A DNA stretch of 64,000 nucleotides from Caenorhabditis elegans (lineage: Eukaryota > Nematoda > Chromadorea > Rhabditida > Rhabditidae). The stretch lies in assembly GCF_000002985.6 (NCBI RefSeq), contig NC_003279.8, positions 14,993,501 to 15,057,500 of the forward strand, read 5' to 3'. The position numbers and the translations under genes are program-made. Positions 12,200 to 23,972 of the stretch are shown in pieces; the first letter of the stretch is position 1, and each line of letters starts with the position of its first letter. The notes beneath the pieces were generated by a model, which saw nothing but the letters and a program-made list of their open reading frames with translations, was not told the origin of the DNA and searched no databases.

Positions 12200-15100
12200 T
12201 CACAACATTTTCAAGACCCATGTGGCGAGTTCGGAGCTCAACGCGAAATTGCGGACGATGGAGACAGTCTCGACGGTGGAAGCCTCGTGCTTCAGCTGTG
12301 CAGGTGTGATTTGTGGAATGAACTGGGAACAGCATTCGCAGTACATTGATAGTGTGTCGTGACGAACCTAAACACAAAAAATTTGGCTTTTCTCAGGTCC
12401 ACATGACACAAAAACCAACCGATTTGCATTTCGTGCACTGATGATCCTGAATCTGGTAGGCAGTGAGCAGCTGGTTCAATCGATCGCAAATCATCATATC
12501 AATGACGTCAGAGTTGAGCTTCTGCAAAAAATATTTATTTGTTGATTTTCCAGAATTATTGGCAACTAACACTCTGACACGTGGCACATGTGAGAATCTC
12601 ATCAGTGGAGGAAAGGAATACGTTCGAGGCCTGAGAACACGAATTGCAGAAGACATTTGAGACGAAGAGAGTCGTTGAACGCAGTGGTGTCATGTCGGCT
12701 TCCACTGAAATTGAAAAAAATCAATTAAATAGTTTTTCAACAAAAGAAAATATGTAGGTTAAATTTCAAAAATGTTAATTTCAACTTATGAAATTTCAAC
12801 TTTTGAAGACCCTAAAGAACTTTCACGAGGAAATTTGGAAGGATGAAAAACCCCTTTTAAAATCCTTTGAAATTTCCTCGTGGAAGTTCTTTGGGGCGAC
12901 TTTAATTTGGAAGAGGTACTATTACGAGAACACTAAATCCGGAGAATGCGTATTACGCAACATATTTGACGCGCAAAATATCCCGTAGCAAAAATTACAG
13001 TAATTCTTTAAAGGACTACTGTCCTTTAAAGAGTTACTGTAATACTTGTGTCGATTTACGGGCAGAATTTTTGAATTTTGACAGCGATATTCAACTGTCC
13101 TTCGTTTTCGTATTGTTTTGTCATTTTTGTGCTTTTTTGAAATATTTTATCCATTAATAAATTATTTTAATTGAAACACGTCTAATGTTGACTTAATTTT
13201 GATGATCAAACTTCTACAAACGTATTTTTTACACTATTTCCCGTCTATTGCAGGTCTTTCCAGGTGAGACCCGGGAATGGACGGGAAATAGTATAAAAAT
13301 CCGTTTGTAGGAGGTTCCTCATCAAAATGGAGGTAATATTAGACGTTTTTCAATTAAAATAATTTATTGATGGATAAAATATTTTTTTAAAAAACGAAGG
13401 AAAATTGAATATCGCTGTCAAAATTTGAAAAAAAAAATCTCGAAAATCGAGATATCGTGCGCGTCAAATATGTTGCGGAAACGCAGTCTCAGAATTTTGT
13501 GTTCCCGTAATATAGGGATTCATAATCTGACTTTTTTCGTCAGCTGCCACGTGGCTCAGTGTTCCGTACTAACCAACAGAATTGTGCAGAAGACGCTTCG
13601 CATTATCCCGAATTCCTTCGACTGCCAACTGGGAGGTCTGATCACAGGATAGAGCTCGACAGAGCTGAAAAATTAGGGAATTGTTTTGTTTAAAAAACAA
13701 CAAATCTCATACCGCATTCGCCAAATACACAGAACAATGTGCAATATCCGCATTGTTATGCACCATCTTGTTCACAATTCGATAGAGACGATGTGAGATC
13801 TTTTGTGAGATGCAGTCTGACCGGAAAGTTGCACCGGACTCCGAGTCAAAGTGCATTTTTCGATTGGTTTCAAGGAATTCAAGAATGTAGGCGCCAATCA
13901 TTTGGAGGAATTCCTCCTGAATATTCGCCTCTGTTGGCATTTCTTCTGCGATCTTCCAAATAGCAGTTGTCTCGAACTCGGTGCAGCTACTTTCTTCTTC
14001 ATCAGCTATCACATCTGGGGACGATTCCTGCAAAAATTCAAAAAAAAATTGTTTTCAATTTCTTCGGCAAGAATTCGAATTTAAAACTCACGGTCTTTTC
14101 GGAAATTCGAATTCCAGTATGATTGTGTGCGTCCATCCAGAGCATCGCATCGAAAAACTTCACAGGAGTGATATGAAGAGCCGCAAAAACAACATTTGTG
14201 CTCAACGACTGAATGAGCATCTCCGCAAACCCCTTGGCCTCCTCGCTTGTCGATTTTCCTGTATTCAACACCAGCTTTTGAGCAGTTGCGTGAATAACTT
14301 TTGCTCCAATTCGTTCACATTCCGCACACAATAGTAGCACCAACTTACTCTCCAGCACCGAAACACTCCTGGTGAGGGCAGCGTCAAAGAGTAGAGCAGA
14401 TCGAGTGTTGAGCCATCTGGATACGGTCATCACAACTTCATCGGCACGTGCATTTCCTTGATGGGCAATATGGCGAACGCATTCTGTGAGCATTTGTTTG
14501 AGCACTTTTATCGTTGCATCCACCGCGGCTCCTTCATCATAGCAGGCGATTGAGTTTCTGCAAATAAAATTGATATTGTGGTGCTGACAGTCGAAACGGC
14601 AACTTACACAGCTCCTCCTGTCACTGACTGTTGTGCAATTGTATTCATCGAGTCAAATGTGACTACATCGTCGGCCCCTTCTGCCTCCAAAACACGACTT
14701 CGTTGAACTAAAGCCGTCACGGCAACAGCGCTGAGTTGAAGTTCAACACAGGCAGTTTCACAGAACGTCTCCCGATTCAACAGAACCGTATCATCTATTG
14801 ATAACGGATTCCAATCAACTGAAAGACGAACATCATCCATTTCCTTTCCTCCCAAGTCCGGACGGCTCGCACGAGTTGCCCACAGAGCGTGACCTGATTT
14901 CTGGAGGTTTCTGGCGAAGAGAAGATCCAATCCGAAGAGCGCATGATCAGCAGGCAGATTACCGATTGGAACACGAAGATAGCGAGCCCATTCAAGATAG
15001 TCGGCGAGGAAGAAGAAGCTGTTGAAATAGTGTTGCAGTACTCGACGAGCCACGACTTTTTGCCAGTCTATCTGATTGAGAAGTGACGATGGTTCAGTGA

Positions 15101-18100
15101 TATGAAGCTGCACATTTGGGAATAATCCGAGATTCGGAAGTTTTCGTGCCAATCGGAATGGATCCGTGTCACTGAGCAAAAGAACAATCGCAGTTTTGGA
15201 CGAAACCTCTCGATATACACGCAATGCTCTTCCCAATTGACGTTCGCATTCTGTATTTGATGAGAATCGCTTCACTGTGAACGGCATGCTTTCAGAAGTG
15301 TGACAGAGCTGACCACGTTCAGTTGACATCATTTTAGTGTATGCGGATGTGTAGAGGGAGTCCATATTAGGCATCTGAACATCTCCAGTATTAACAATGT
15401 AGAAGTAAGCTGCGGAGCCAGACGAATCAATAAGCGAATAGACATGCCGAGAATCCTGTGAGAACTTATACAAGAAGATAGTCCGAATCTTCTGATCTAG
15501 TGGTAGATACGGTGCCTTCTCCATAGGTTTTAAATTTTCCAGTGTCAGTTGATGTCCACCCAGCGAGATTCCATGATCCGGTCGAACGATTGAGCCAAGT
15601 TGGAGTACAGCACGGAAGCTTGTGGGAACTTCTGACTCGTAGATTCCATCAATCGTCGAACTACACGTCTCCGAATACAGCTTATCCATGAGTGCTGTCA
15701 GCTGATTCTCATCTGTACGGAATTCGTAAAGGAAACCAGGTGTCTTGTGATGTGGTAAAATTCGTCGAATTGTATCACGATCGCCGCGTGGAGCACGAGA
15801 ATCGACGATGATCCGTCTACCAATCTTCATAATCACTTTGTGCATTTGTCCCTGAACTGCTAGCCAAACATTGAAAAATGAGGCGTCCGCAGTCGGCTCC
15901 ACACTCAAAATATGCCATTCCTTGTCATGCTCGGCTTCTCTCGCACCACGAACAATCGCCTCCACTACATCTGAATCTTTCGATGATAGCTGAGTTTTTC
16001 TCTCCTTTCTCTGCACTCTCCACTTCTTTTTCAGAAATCCCATCCATTCATCGAAACCGTGTTCCACCAACGTCTTCTTCTCGAGGACTACCTCAGTTGT
16101 ATGTACCTTCTTGGTGTTCTTCTGCCGCTTCGCTCCATTCTCCTTATCATCGTCGATTATGATGTCATCTTGTGAATCCATAGCATCTTCAGATGCCACG
16201 TCATCATCAGGTGTTCTACGACGTTTTCCATTGTCCATTTGTGAAGTTGAAGGTTTTTGGCAGGCGGCGAAAATCTGATTGATACGTGGCTGCCTGTGAG
16301 CGTCGAATCTGAAAATGATCGGTGCAATAATTTCATATTTGCATTGAATAAATCGAAATGTTAAATATATACTATTTTCGAAGAGAAATGAATTTTTTCG
16401 CCAAAATCACGAAAACGTCAAAGATCTATTTCAAAAACGCAAGCTTCTATATAGAGAAGCATTCGAAAAAAAAACTAAAATTTAGAGAAAAAGAAGCTGA
16501 CAGCTCGGGAAGCACTAACTTATTCCGTATCTTGTTCTGCAACCAATCTGGATGTGGTACACGTGGCACTGGATTTGATATGCCTTGAAGTGCGGCTGGA
16601 ATTGTGATAATCTTCTGAATACAACTGCCAAATCGTTCCAAATAGTAATCCCAATCCAACATATCCCGAATATCGGTATCCTCATTGAAATCCACTTGTT
16701 TCGTCCACTTCCTGATGTAATGACTGCGAACTTTAGCATCTGACTTGAAGATTGCAACTGGAATAGCTCTTTCCGTAACCGGTGCACCAATCGGATGCTT
16801 CGAGATGATGAACATGCAGGCTAGTCCAGCATCTTTGACCATATCATCTCCGAGGAATTCAGCTAGCCGTTTTGCAGTACTGATTGATGTGCTCTTTTGT
16901 GCTCCATAGTCTTCCAGCTTTCTCGACATACTTCTGTTCTCTGAAATCAAGTCGAATAGTTCTTCATCGGTAAGATCGGCGCCATGGGAGTGAAGAATAT
17001 CCAGCCAGTGATCCGCATCAGCTGCCACTGCTTTGTACGTCTCCTCAAGAGTTTTTCCGTTGAGGAAGGTTTTGAATACGCATCCCTGTAAATTTAAAAT
17101 GTAATTCTTAACGCGAAATTCGGTTATTTCACCTGAAAATGTTTGATAATATTCAACTCTCCACGTCTCTTCAACTCGAATCCCTTCATTTCCGCCAGTG
17201 ATCCATCTAAATTGAACACGGCGTATCGTTTCTTCAATTTCTTTCCCTCTTCCTTTGATGCAGGCAGAATCATACATTGATATGGACCATCTACTTCGAA
17301 ATAAATCGAATTCTCCGACGATTTTGAGTAAGACCCATCTTTTTCCAGAGTGTGGTACTGATGATTGGTGAATCCTTCATACACCAACGCATTCAGCATT
17401 GCACCCGGATACGACACTGTAACAGAACTTCTTTTGTGATTTTTCAGCTTGAAAGTGACATTTTCAGGGAACGAAGCAGGGATCAGGCACCAAATTCCAT
17501 CAGTGTCAAGCTCCAACGGTGTTCCAATCTGTTCAACAAGTTTGCGTGCTTCTCGGATGATATTTGCACCAGTATGGCACACAATTCCAGCCATCTCCAT
17601 TGAAAACCATCTGGATCCTTTACGCATCACATATCCGTAGAAAGAGTTGAGAATGCACTTGTGAGCCAGCTGCAGTGATTCGTAGAGCACCATTTCCACT
17701 GAAAAATGTTGTTTTTAACTAAAAATGTAAATATAACCACATACACTTAGATGTAGTCATAGTTGCAAGATCATTTGTCGCCTGGGCTTGATCGAATCGT
17801 CCTTTCGCCTTTTTCAACATATCCTTGTACTCGTATCTTCTATCACGGAACGCTTTTACAGTTTCCACGTAGAAATGATTCTCCCGTTGACAAATTGTAG
17901 TTTCTCTCATTTCTAATCTTGTCAAATGAGTCTTTCCGTAGACACGCCTGCTGTAATCTTTGATACGCTTCATTTCGATGGCTTCTCGCTCCGATCTCTC
18001 GAGCATATGAAAGTGTTTCGGTGGTTTTCCAAACGATTCTGCTTCGAGTTGCTGCATAATTTGCTGGTATTCTCCTCGAGTGGCTGGTGCTGAAAATTTC

Positions 18101-20374
18101 AGATTTGGGCTAGATTTGCTTGGGCTTTCAATAAATATAAAATCATTATTCCGTACTCAGCTCTCCCCTCCATTCCCAAGCCATCGTCCTCTTGCATTCT
18201 GCGTCTGGTTTGTTGTAGGAGCATCCCATGCAAATCTCCTCGGTGACCATCGCACATGGCTGAAAATCAGAGAATAGTTAAATATATATCAGTCCAAATC
18301 TTAACCTGCAATCGATTAGTCAAAATGATGTTGGGGTACATGGCCCCGACGTCCAAATGGTAGATACGTGGATTCTCGAGGCGTGTTGGCACATTTATCA
18401 TTCCATCAAATGCATCTTGAACTTCAGCGCACTGCTCATCAAAGTCAACGACCTGGTCAAGAGTGACCTCAAACTCTCGAGCCAGCTCCTTGCGAAGGGT
18501 CTCTTGAATCTCGGATTTTAATTGCTCAAGAGCAGGAACGGAAAGCCGGAATCTGAAAAAATCGTTATTTTCTCGCTTTCAAATGAATCCTGAATTTACT
18601 TTGCTGGAATATCCGCTCTGAATACGCCGGCCTCCAGAGCTTCCACGTGTCCTCCGACATAGGTCTCGCTCTCAACACGATGTCCATCTTTACTGAATCT
18701 TGTCTCCTCTGGTCCAGTGTACTTGTTCGGGAACACAATATTGTTATGGAATGCTTCAACCATCAGAAGAGCTTCACAAAGTGTTCCAGATCCTTTTCTC
18801 AACACGTCATCTGCTCCTAGTGGGATAATTGTGCACAAAGCGAAGATAAATTGATGAACATACTTCATGTAGAGATAATAAGTGGACACTGCATCCGAAA
18901 CCGAGTAATTGGCCAGCTGTTGAGGCTGCTCTCGAGCCATTTTGCACATCAGTTCCGGCTCCACCTCAACTGGATCATATCTCAGCTTTGCCTTCGTCAC
19001 TGCCTTCAGATTCTGACTTCCAACCGGTAGATATGAGTCACGTTTGACCCATCGGAAAGCGTCCATATGAATACAATTTCGTGATTTGTACTCATCGGCG
19101 GAATCCTTAGAAAATCCGATTTCCCTTTCCATATTGAATCCGCGGATCTTGGCACGAGCTTCTACGAATGGCCAATCGAAGAAATCTCCATTGTAGGTGA
19201 CAACAATATTTGGACGAACCTGCAAGAAAATGATTCTAATCAAATTCAGTTTAAAAGTAGAATTTACCTGCAAAAAATGATCGAAAAATTTCCGAATCAG
19301 AGCAGCTTCGTCCTTCTCATTCCAGACTGTGAATTCTCCTATGTACTCGGCTTTCGGTGTGTATTCGAACGCATTAATATCAGCCGACACGATTTCTCGG
19401 TTGATAATCAAAAATCCACGTCCATCAACCATATATGATATCATCATAATTTCATCGCTCTCACGATCCGGAAATTTCAACGGAAGTTTCGTTGTTTCAA
19501 TGTCAAAGGCGAGAACTTTCGGCTTTGCGTGGAACAAGGGCAAATCTTTTCGCTTTATTGTTGGAACACGGTTCGGGCCAATTCCTTTCACATCGTACCT
19601 GGAAATTTATAAATTTAGAATTTAAAAAAGAAGAAAAGGATGATTCCAACCATAATCCGACGAAGATCTTTTCATCGATGGAAACTCTCATGTGAAAAGG
19701 CACGTCGTATTCTCTGATATCAACAATTTGATTCAAGATGTCACCATTCAACTGTTGATCCTTACTATCTCCTCCTTTTCCACTCAGATTCCTCGCCAAA
19801 TAGTCAGCGTACGCCGACTCTTTTTTGATGCGATCTGTGTTTTTCCGCACCAGCGGCATTAATTCCTTACGGATTTTTATCAATTCCACGGTGCTGGTGA
19901 ATGAGAGTTTGATATATGTCTTCTTCAACCCAGAAAGATGATCTTTCAAATCTAAATCCTCCCGATCCATATGTTCAACTGCTGTCTGGGCTCCGTACTT
20001 CTTGGACAGATAACTGGATACTTGGAATTCAAATCCATCCAACGTGGCAATATAGAAATACGGTCGAAATGGGTAACTGATTTTGAAGCGTTCGTCCATA
20101 TCACTGATGAAGAAATAGTCAACGACCGAAATAATAACTTTGGTTTGCTCGTCGACAAGCTCCGAAGGTTGGATGTTTATCAGAAATCCTTTTTTCTCCT
20201 GTAGTCCTGTGTATCTAGAGAAACCAAGCTTCGCATCAATCTCATCATTTGATCTGATCAGGGCAAGCCGCTCTTTGTAGTTTGAATCACTAAAAAAAGA
20301 AGATTTTATACTTTCTCCATTCTTGAAACAAACTTTTCGACCGCCTGTGCAAGAATGTCATCCTTGGAGCTCAT
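12200..20374 (-). CDS. pole-1: DNA polymerase epsilon catalytic subunit
   Basis: Leading-strand replicative polymerase with proofreading. Sixteen exons from the start: 20374-20334, 20289-19651, 19598-19268, 19219-18600, 18552-18306, 18259-18157, 18089-17745, 17698-17133, 17085-16520, 16308-14608, 14557-14092, 14027-13713, 13664-13574, 12704-12571, 12521-12420, 12367-12200; 2144 aa. Exonuclease motifs FDIETT (about 258), [10 protein letters not shown] and [10 protein letters not shown] are intact. Polymerase motifs are [14 protein letters not shown] (about 610), [14 protein letters not shown] and LDTDGIW (about 838). The inactive C-terminal polymerase half is present, ending in two four-Cys zinc-binding modules (CNSC with CATC; CTKC with YCECC) that in other species bind the B-subunit. 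A possible acceptor at 20403-20404 lies 30 nt upstream of the chosen ATG and may be a trans-splice site. The identity is certain; the first exon is the weakest part. Confidence 0.96.
12812..12893. repeat. Short hairpin in pole-1 intron 13
   Basis: AAAGAACTTTCACGAGGAAATT and its near-complement AATTTCCTCGTGGAAGTTCTTT are separated by about 35 bp. The hairpin lies next to the larger foldback element at 12918-13515. Confidence 0.75.
12918..13515. repeat. Large foldback element in pole-1 intron 13
   Basis: The outer ends TATTACGAGAACACTAAATC and GTGTTCCCGTAATA are inverted copies. The inner arms include GCGTATTACGCAACATATTTG, TTACTGTCCTTTAAAG-type words and a central palindrome (ACACTATTTCCCGTC against GACGGGAAATAGT). 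Relatives lie at 24291-24925, 42017-42379 and 48725-48958. This is one of the commonest C. elegans foldback families. No coding capacity. Confidence 0.85.
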
Positions 20375-21421
20375 TGAGCTTGCTGGCGATGACCGAACTT
20401 GTCTGAAAATACTGAAAATCAAATAACTAAAGAAAAAACTAGATAAAATGGCAAATTTAAGTTAATTTCATGGGAAATCGAGTTTAAAATGCAAGATTTC
20501 GCGCGCTCGGCCAGAGGACGAGTTGGGTGGAATTCTAGGCCACCAGATCATAAAATGGAGGGAAGGAGCAGAATTTGAATTTTAAAGCAATACAATTGAA
20601 TTTCCGAGAGGCACCACGGAGGCACCACGTTTTCAAGATTTGTTCAAAAACAAGATCTACGAAAACAAGATCCACCAAAACAAAATCTACCTTTTCAAGA
20701 TCTACCAAAACAAGATCTACGTTTTCAGGATCTGGCACCGTGCCAACTGCGGTTTTCTCTACGCGTGCGTACGCGTGTTGCGTAAATTCTAGAAGAAAAT
20801 TTCAAAAAATATTCGTTTGAACGCTAAACAACACGCGAACGTAACATCGGAGCATCGTTGTTTCGTTTTCTTCGAGAAAACCGCAGTTGGCACGGTGCCA
20901 GATCCTGAAAACGTAGATCTTGTTTTGGTGGATCTTGTTTTCGTAGATCTTGTTTTTGAACAGATCTTGAAAACGTGGTGCCTCGCACCACGGTATCAAG
21001 ATCTGGTAAAATTCCGGATCTCCGTTTTCCGGATCTACCATTTCCGGATCTACGTTTTCCGGATCTGGCCAACTCTTAAAACGCTATTTTTCTCGGAGAA
21101 AAACGTGACAACGATGCTCCGTTGTTAAGCGTCGCGTGTTGTTAAGCGTTTCTTCTAGAAGAAATTTTCAAAAAACAACGTGCGTCGAGTGAATAAAAAA
21201 GCGTTTTGTGGGTTGGCACGGTGCTAGATTCGGAAAACGTAGATCCGGAAATCGTATTTCCGGAAAACGTAGATCCGGAATTTCACCAGATCTTGAAACC
21301 GTGGTGCCTCATTTCCGACAATATTATTTAGCTGACATTAGACAATTATTAAATTCAAATAAATATTTTTATTCTGTTAAAAATTACAACAATCATCTTA
21401 CAAATACATATTTTTCACAAT
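20375..21421. other. Spacer between pole-1 and the RMD-like gene, mostly a palindromic array
   Basis: It separates the pole-1 start from the 3' end of the upstream minus-strand gene. About 710 of its 1047 bp are the repeat described at 20600-21310. A likely polyadenylation signal for the RMD-like gene (minus-strand AATAAA) lies near 21370. The pole-1 promoter must lie within about 230 bp of its start codon, or inside or beyond the repeat. Confidence 0.6.
20600..21310. repeat. Double palindrome built of 15-bp tandem repeats
   Basis: The left arm at about 20607-20757 is a tandem array of a 15-bp unit (consensus CAAGATCTACCAAAA). An almost exact inverted copy occupies about 20876-20990. A second inverted pair, about 20985-21067 against 21209-21306, uses a variant unit (CCGGATCTACGTTTT). 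Blocks GGCACGGTGCC and GTGGTGCC bound the arms. The loop regions contain CGCGTGCGTACGCGTG and similar GC-rich words. The unit is five codons long, so open frames through the array (repeating TRSTK) are likely fortuitous. Confidence 0.85.
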
Positions 21422-23079
21422 CTAAACAACTTCAGTATCCTTGACTCCATATTTCTTCAGTTTCTCGTATGCTTTCTTATGAATAACCGCGTCATCAGAA
21501 GTCACAACTGGCATTTTGAATGATTGTTTGAATGCATCAAGTGCTTCGGCTTTTTGTCCTAGTTGTTCGTACACTTCGCCAATGTAGTAGGTATTCGTAC
21601 TGTAGAATCCGGGCTGAAAATTTGAATTTAACTATAATGATCTGAATTTTTCGTGGCACTATTTACTTCCCAAGTGGAGGAAAATGTTCAAAGTGTAAAA
21701 AAATTTGGTCGACAACTTTTCATTTTTGTATGTTTTTGATTGACTATGAGAGATTCACTAAAAGTGTTTGAATTCTGATATTTTTTTACCGAAATCTGTT
21801 CAGCCTTTAGGAAATAGTGTAGAGCCTCCTGATATGTGGATGCTGGTGGAGTTGCGAAAATAGCTTTGGCCACCATTCGAGTCGCGTAACCCATATTGGC
21901 GAAGGAAAAGTGCCAGACTCCTGAAATTTGAGGTTTTCTTTTTAATTCTCGAAGCGAAATGCAGAAATATCTAAAAAAAATAATGGTTAAGCACCGCCCG
22001 CCCCCGTTGATTGAACGGTGAGCTGTAGAGCTTTAATTCGGAATAAACACGGGGTGTCAGAAAGTCTCATTGCGGTTTGATCTACAAAAAATGCGGGAAT
22101 TTTTTCCCAGAAAATTTGTGACGTAAGCACACTGTTAACCATGCGAAATCAGTTGAGATGTCTACGTCTCACCTCCCGCATGTTTCGTAGATCAAAGCGA
22201 AAAGGGACCGTCTGACTCCACGTGAATAAATTCTAACATGATTTTTCTTTTTTTTTCTCTGTTCAATCCGGAATCCCTTACCCAAAATATGCCACGTTGT
22301 TGGATCGTTCTCGAAAATCGATAACGCCTTCTCTAAATGTTTCCGCACTTGGAATGATTTTTCGATTCTCGATTTGTTTCCCTCGATCTCTCCAACGTAA
22401 TCCAGTAGAATGGCATACCTAAAGATAGCCATGTGGCATAGAAAATGCTAAAACTCAGCCGCCAAAAAAGGCAGGTGCTCAGTTTTCGATTTCCACCCTC
22501 AGTCATAGTTTTTTTTTCTCGCAAAATTGTGTTGTTCTACCCGGAATAAATAGCGTTTTAACTCCAAATCGTACCATTTATGTGCTCCAAAGCATCCATT
22601 CTTTGGCTCATTGTCAAGAGCTTTTTTCACAATTCCATAGGCTTCCAAAATGAGCTCTTTTCGTTGATTTTGATCTTTTGAGAGTTTTCCTTTCTCACAA
22701 ACCACACGTGCCAGACGCCATAGAAGCTCGGAGCAATTGGAATTTTCAAATCTTAAAAATTGGAAAGAAAAGTTAAAATGGACATTTCTAAAAGTTAATT
22801 GAAAATTCACTTTTTCAAAATATTATAACAATTATCGATTAGATAATTATCATAAAGTTCATCCGAATTTCGAACAATTAAATCGAAATTTTTCGGTTTT
22901 CCATCAATTAATTGTCCATTTCCTGAGTCCAAATTCTTGTTCTCTTCAGTTTTTCCAAAAAATGCGATTCCAAGCGAGGTTCCACCAGTGATTGCAATTA
23001 ATTTCGGAAGTTTTGGAGAAGATGTCGGGCGGCGAGAGAAATTCGAAATAAAACGGAGATTGAATACTCGTTTGAACAT
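21422..23079 (-). CDS. RMD/FAM82 family TPR protein (regulator of microtubule dynamics)
   Basis: Five exons from the start: 23079-22811, 22751-22575, 22418-22282, 21920-21790, 21613-21422; 301 aa, phases consistent. The N-terminus is basic and Arg/Ser-rich, followed by a short hydrophobic stretch (LIAITGGTSLGIAFFG), like a mitochondrial or membrane-targeting lead. The rest is helical repeat sequence with strong resemblance to vertebrate RMDN/FAM82 proteins: HKWYAILLDYVGEIEG, a TWHILGVWHFSFANMGYATR segment, and ALHYFLKAEQISPGFYSTN before a final TPR (EVYEQLGQKAEALDAFK). Members bind microtubules or mitochondria; C. elegans RMD-1 acts in chromosome segregation. This is probably F33H2.6 (name from memory). 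Intron 3 carries a foldback element. Confidence 0.88.
22050..22215. repeat. Foldback element, GTCAGAAAGTCTCATTG family
   Basis: The left end CGGGGTGTCAGAAAGTCTCA and the right end (complement of CACGTGGAGTCAGACGGTCC) are imperfect inverted repeats. Inner blocks TTTGATCTACAAAAAATGCGGG and CCCGCATGTTTCGTAGATCAAA pair well. Relatives are at 11029-11222 and 26010-26165. It lies in an intron of the RMD-like gene. Confidence 0.8.
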
Positions 23080-23972
23080 TTTTTTTCTTCAGAGGCTGCA
23101 AAAATTAGACAATTTTAAATAAATTATAAATATTGAAACAAAAATATATTATTAATTTCGATGGCCTTTTTCCAAGTACATAGGTAATTTTTCAAAAAAC
23201 TCATACTCAAAGACGCATTCACTGAATTATTCCAACCCCCTAATTCCGAATATCTTTAAATTTTTTAAACTAAAAAAGCCTTAAATTTATCGTTTTTTTT
23301 TTCGAAAATTCGGATTTTCATCGAGTTGTGATTTGGATATAATAAAATGTTCAATTGACACGGAAAAAACAATTTTCCAAATAATAACCAAAAAAAAAGT
23401 TTTTGAAAAAACATGACAGATGGTGAAAAATCCCGTAAATCGACACAGCACGGTGCGCCCCAATGAGACTGCCTCTGGCGCGTTAAGTTTTGGGTGCGAG
23501 ATTTCAAGCTGAAATATTAAATCCGAGAAGTTTTTTTTTAATTTCACAAAGATATTCGGAAAGAGTCATACGCCAAAACCTTTTTCGAACAAAATGAAAA
23601 TTTGAAAATTAATTTTGAACACTCGAAAGGGAAAAATTTTGCGTTCAAACTGGTTCCAGGCAAGTTTTAGAAAAATTCTCGTAGGCTACTGAGAACGCTA
23701 TAATGTTGTCAGCATTTCACAGTTCAAAGTACAAGTGGTGTAAAGGTAAACACTGATAAGTGATAATGAGAGAAGAGAGAAAAAGTTCGGCCAAGCTTTA
23801 TGAAAATCGATTTGAAAAAAGGGGTAAAAACAATGCATTAGGGAGATTCTAACTTTTAAAAAAGACGTCTAAAAATTGTTTAAGAAAATGAGGAAAAATC
23901 ATAAATTTTACACGTAAAAAAGATAAGGGGCGGGGGTTTTAATCGAAAAAAAAAAGTTAGAAAAAGTTTAAT
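23080..23972. other. Spacer between the RMD-like gene and dog-1
   Basis: About 0.9 kb of AT-rich sequence with no convincing gene. A fragment near 23430 (CCCGTAAATCGACACAGCAC) matches an internal piece of the common foldback family. A broken mobile-element remnant is the most that can be supported. Confidence 0.4.

Noticed and set aside
20575..20820. Open frame encoding repeated TRSTK
   Set aside because: It is a by-product of a 15-bp repeat (five codons) inside a palindrome; the opposite strand and neighbouring arms are also open for the same reason.
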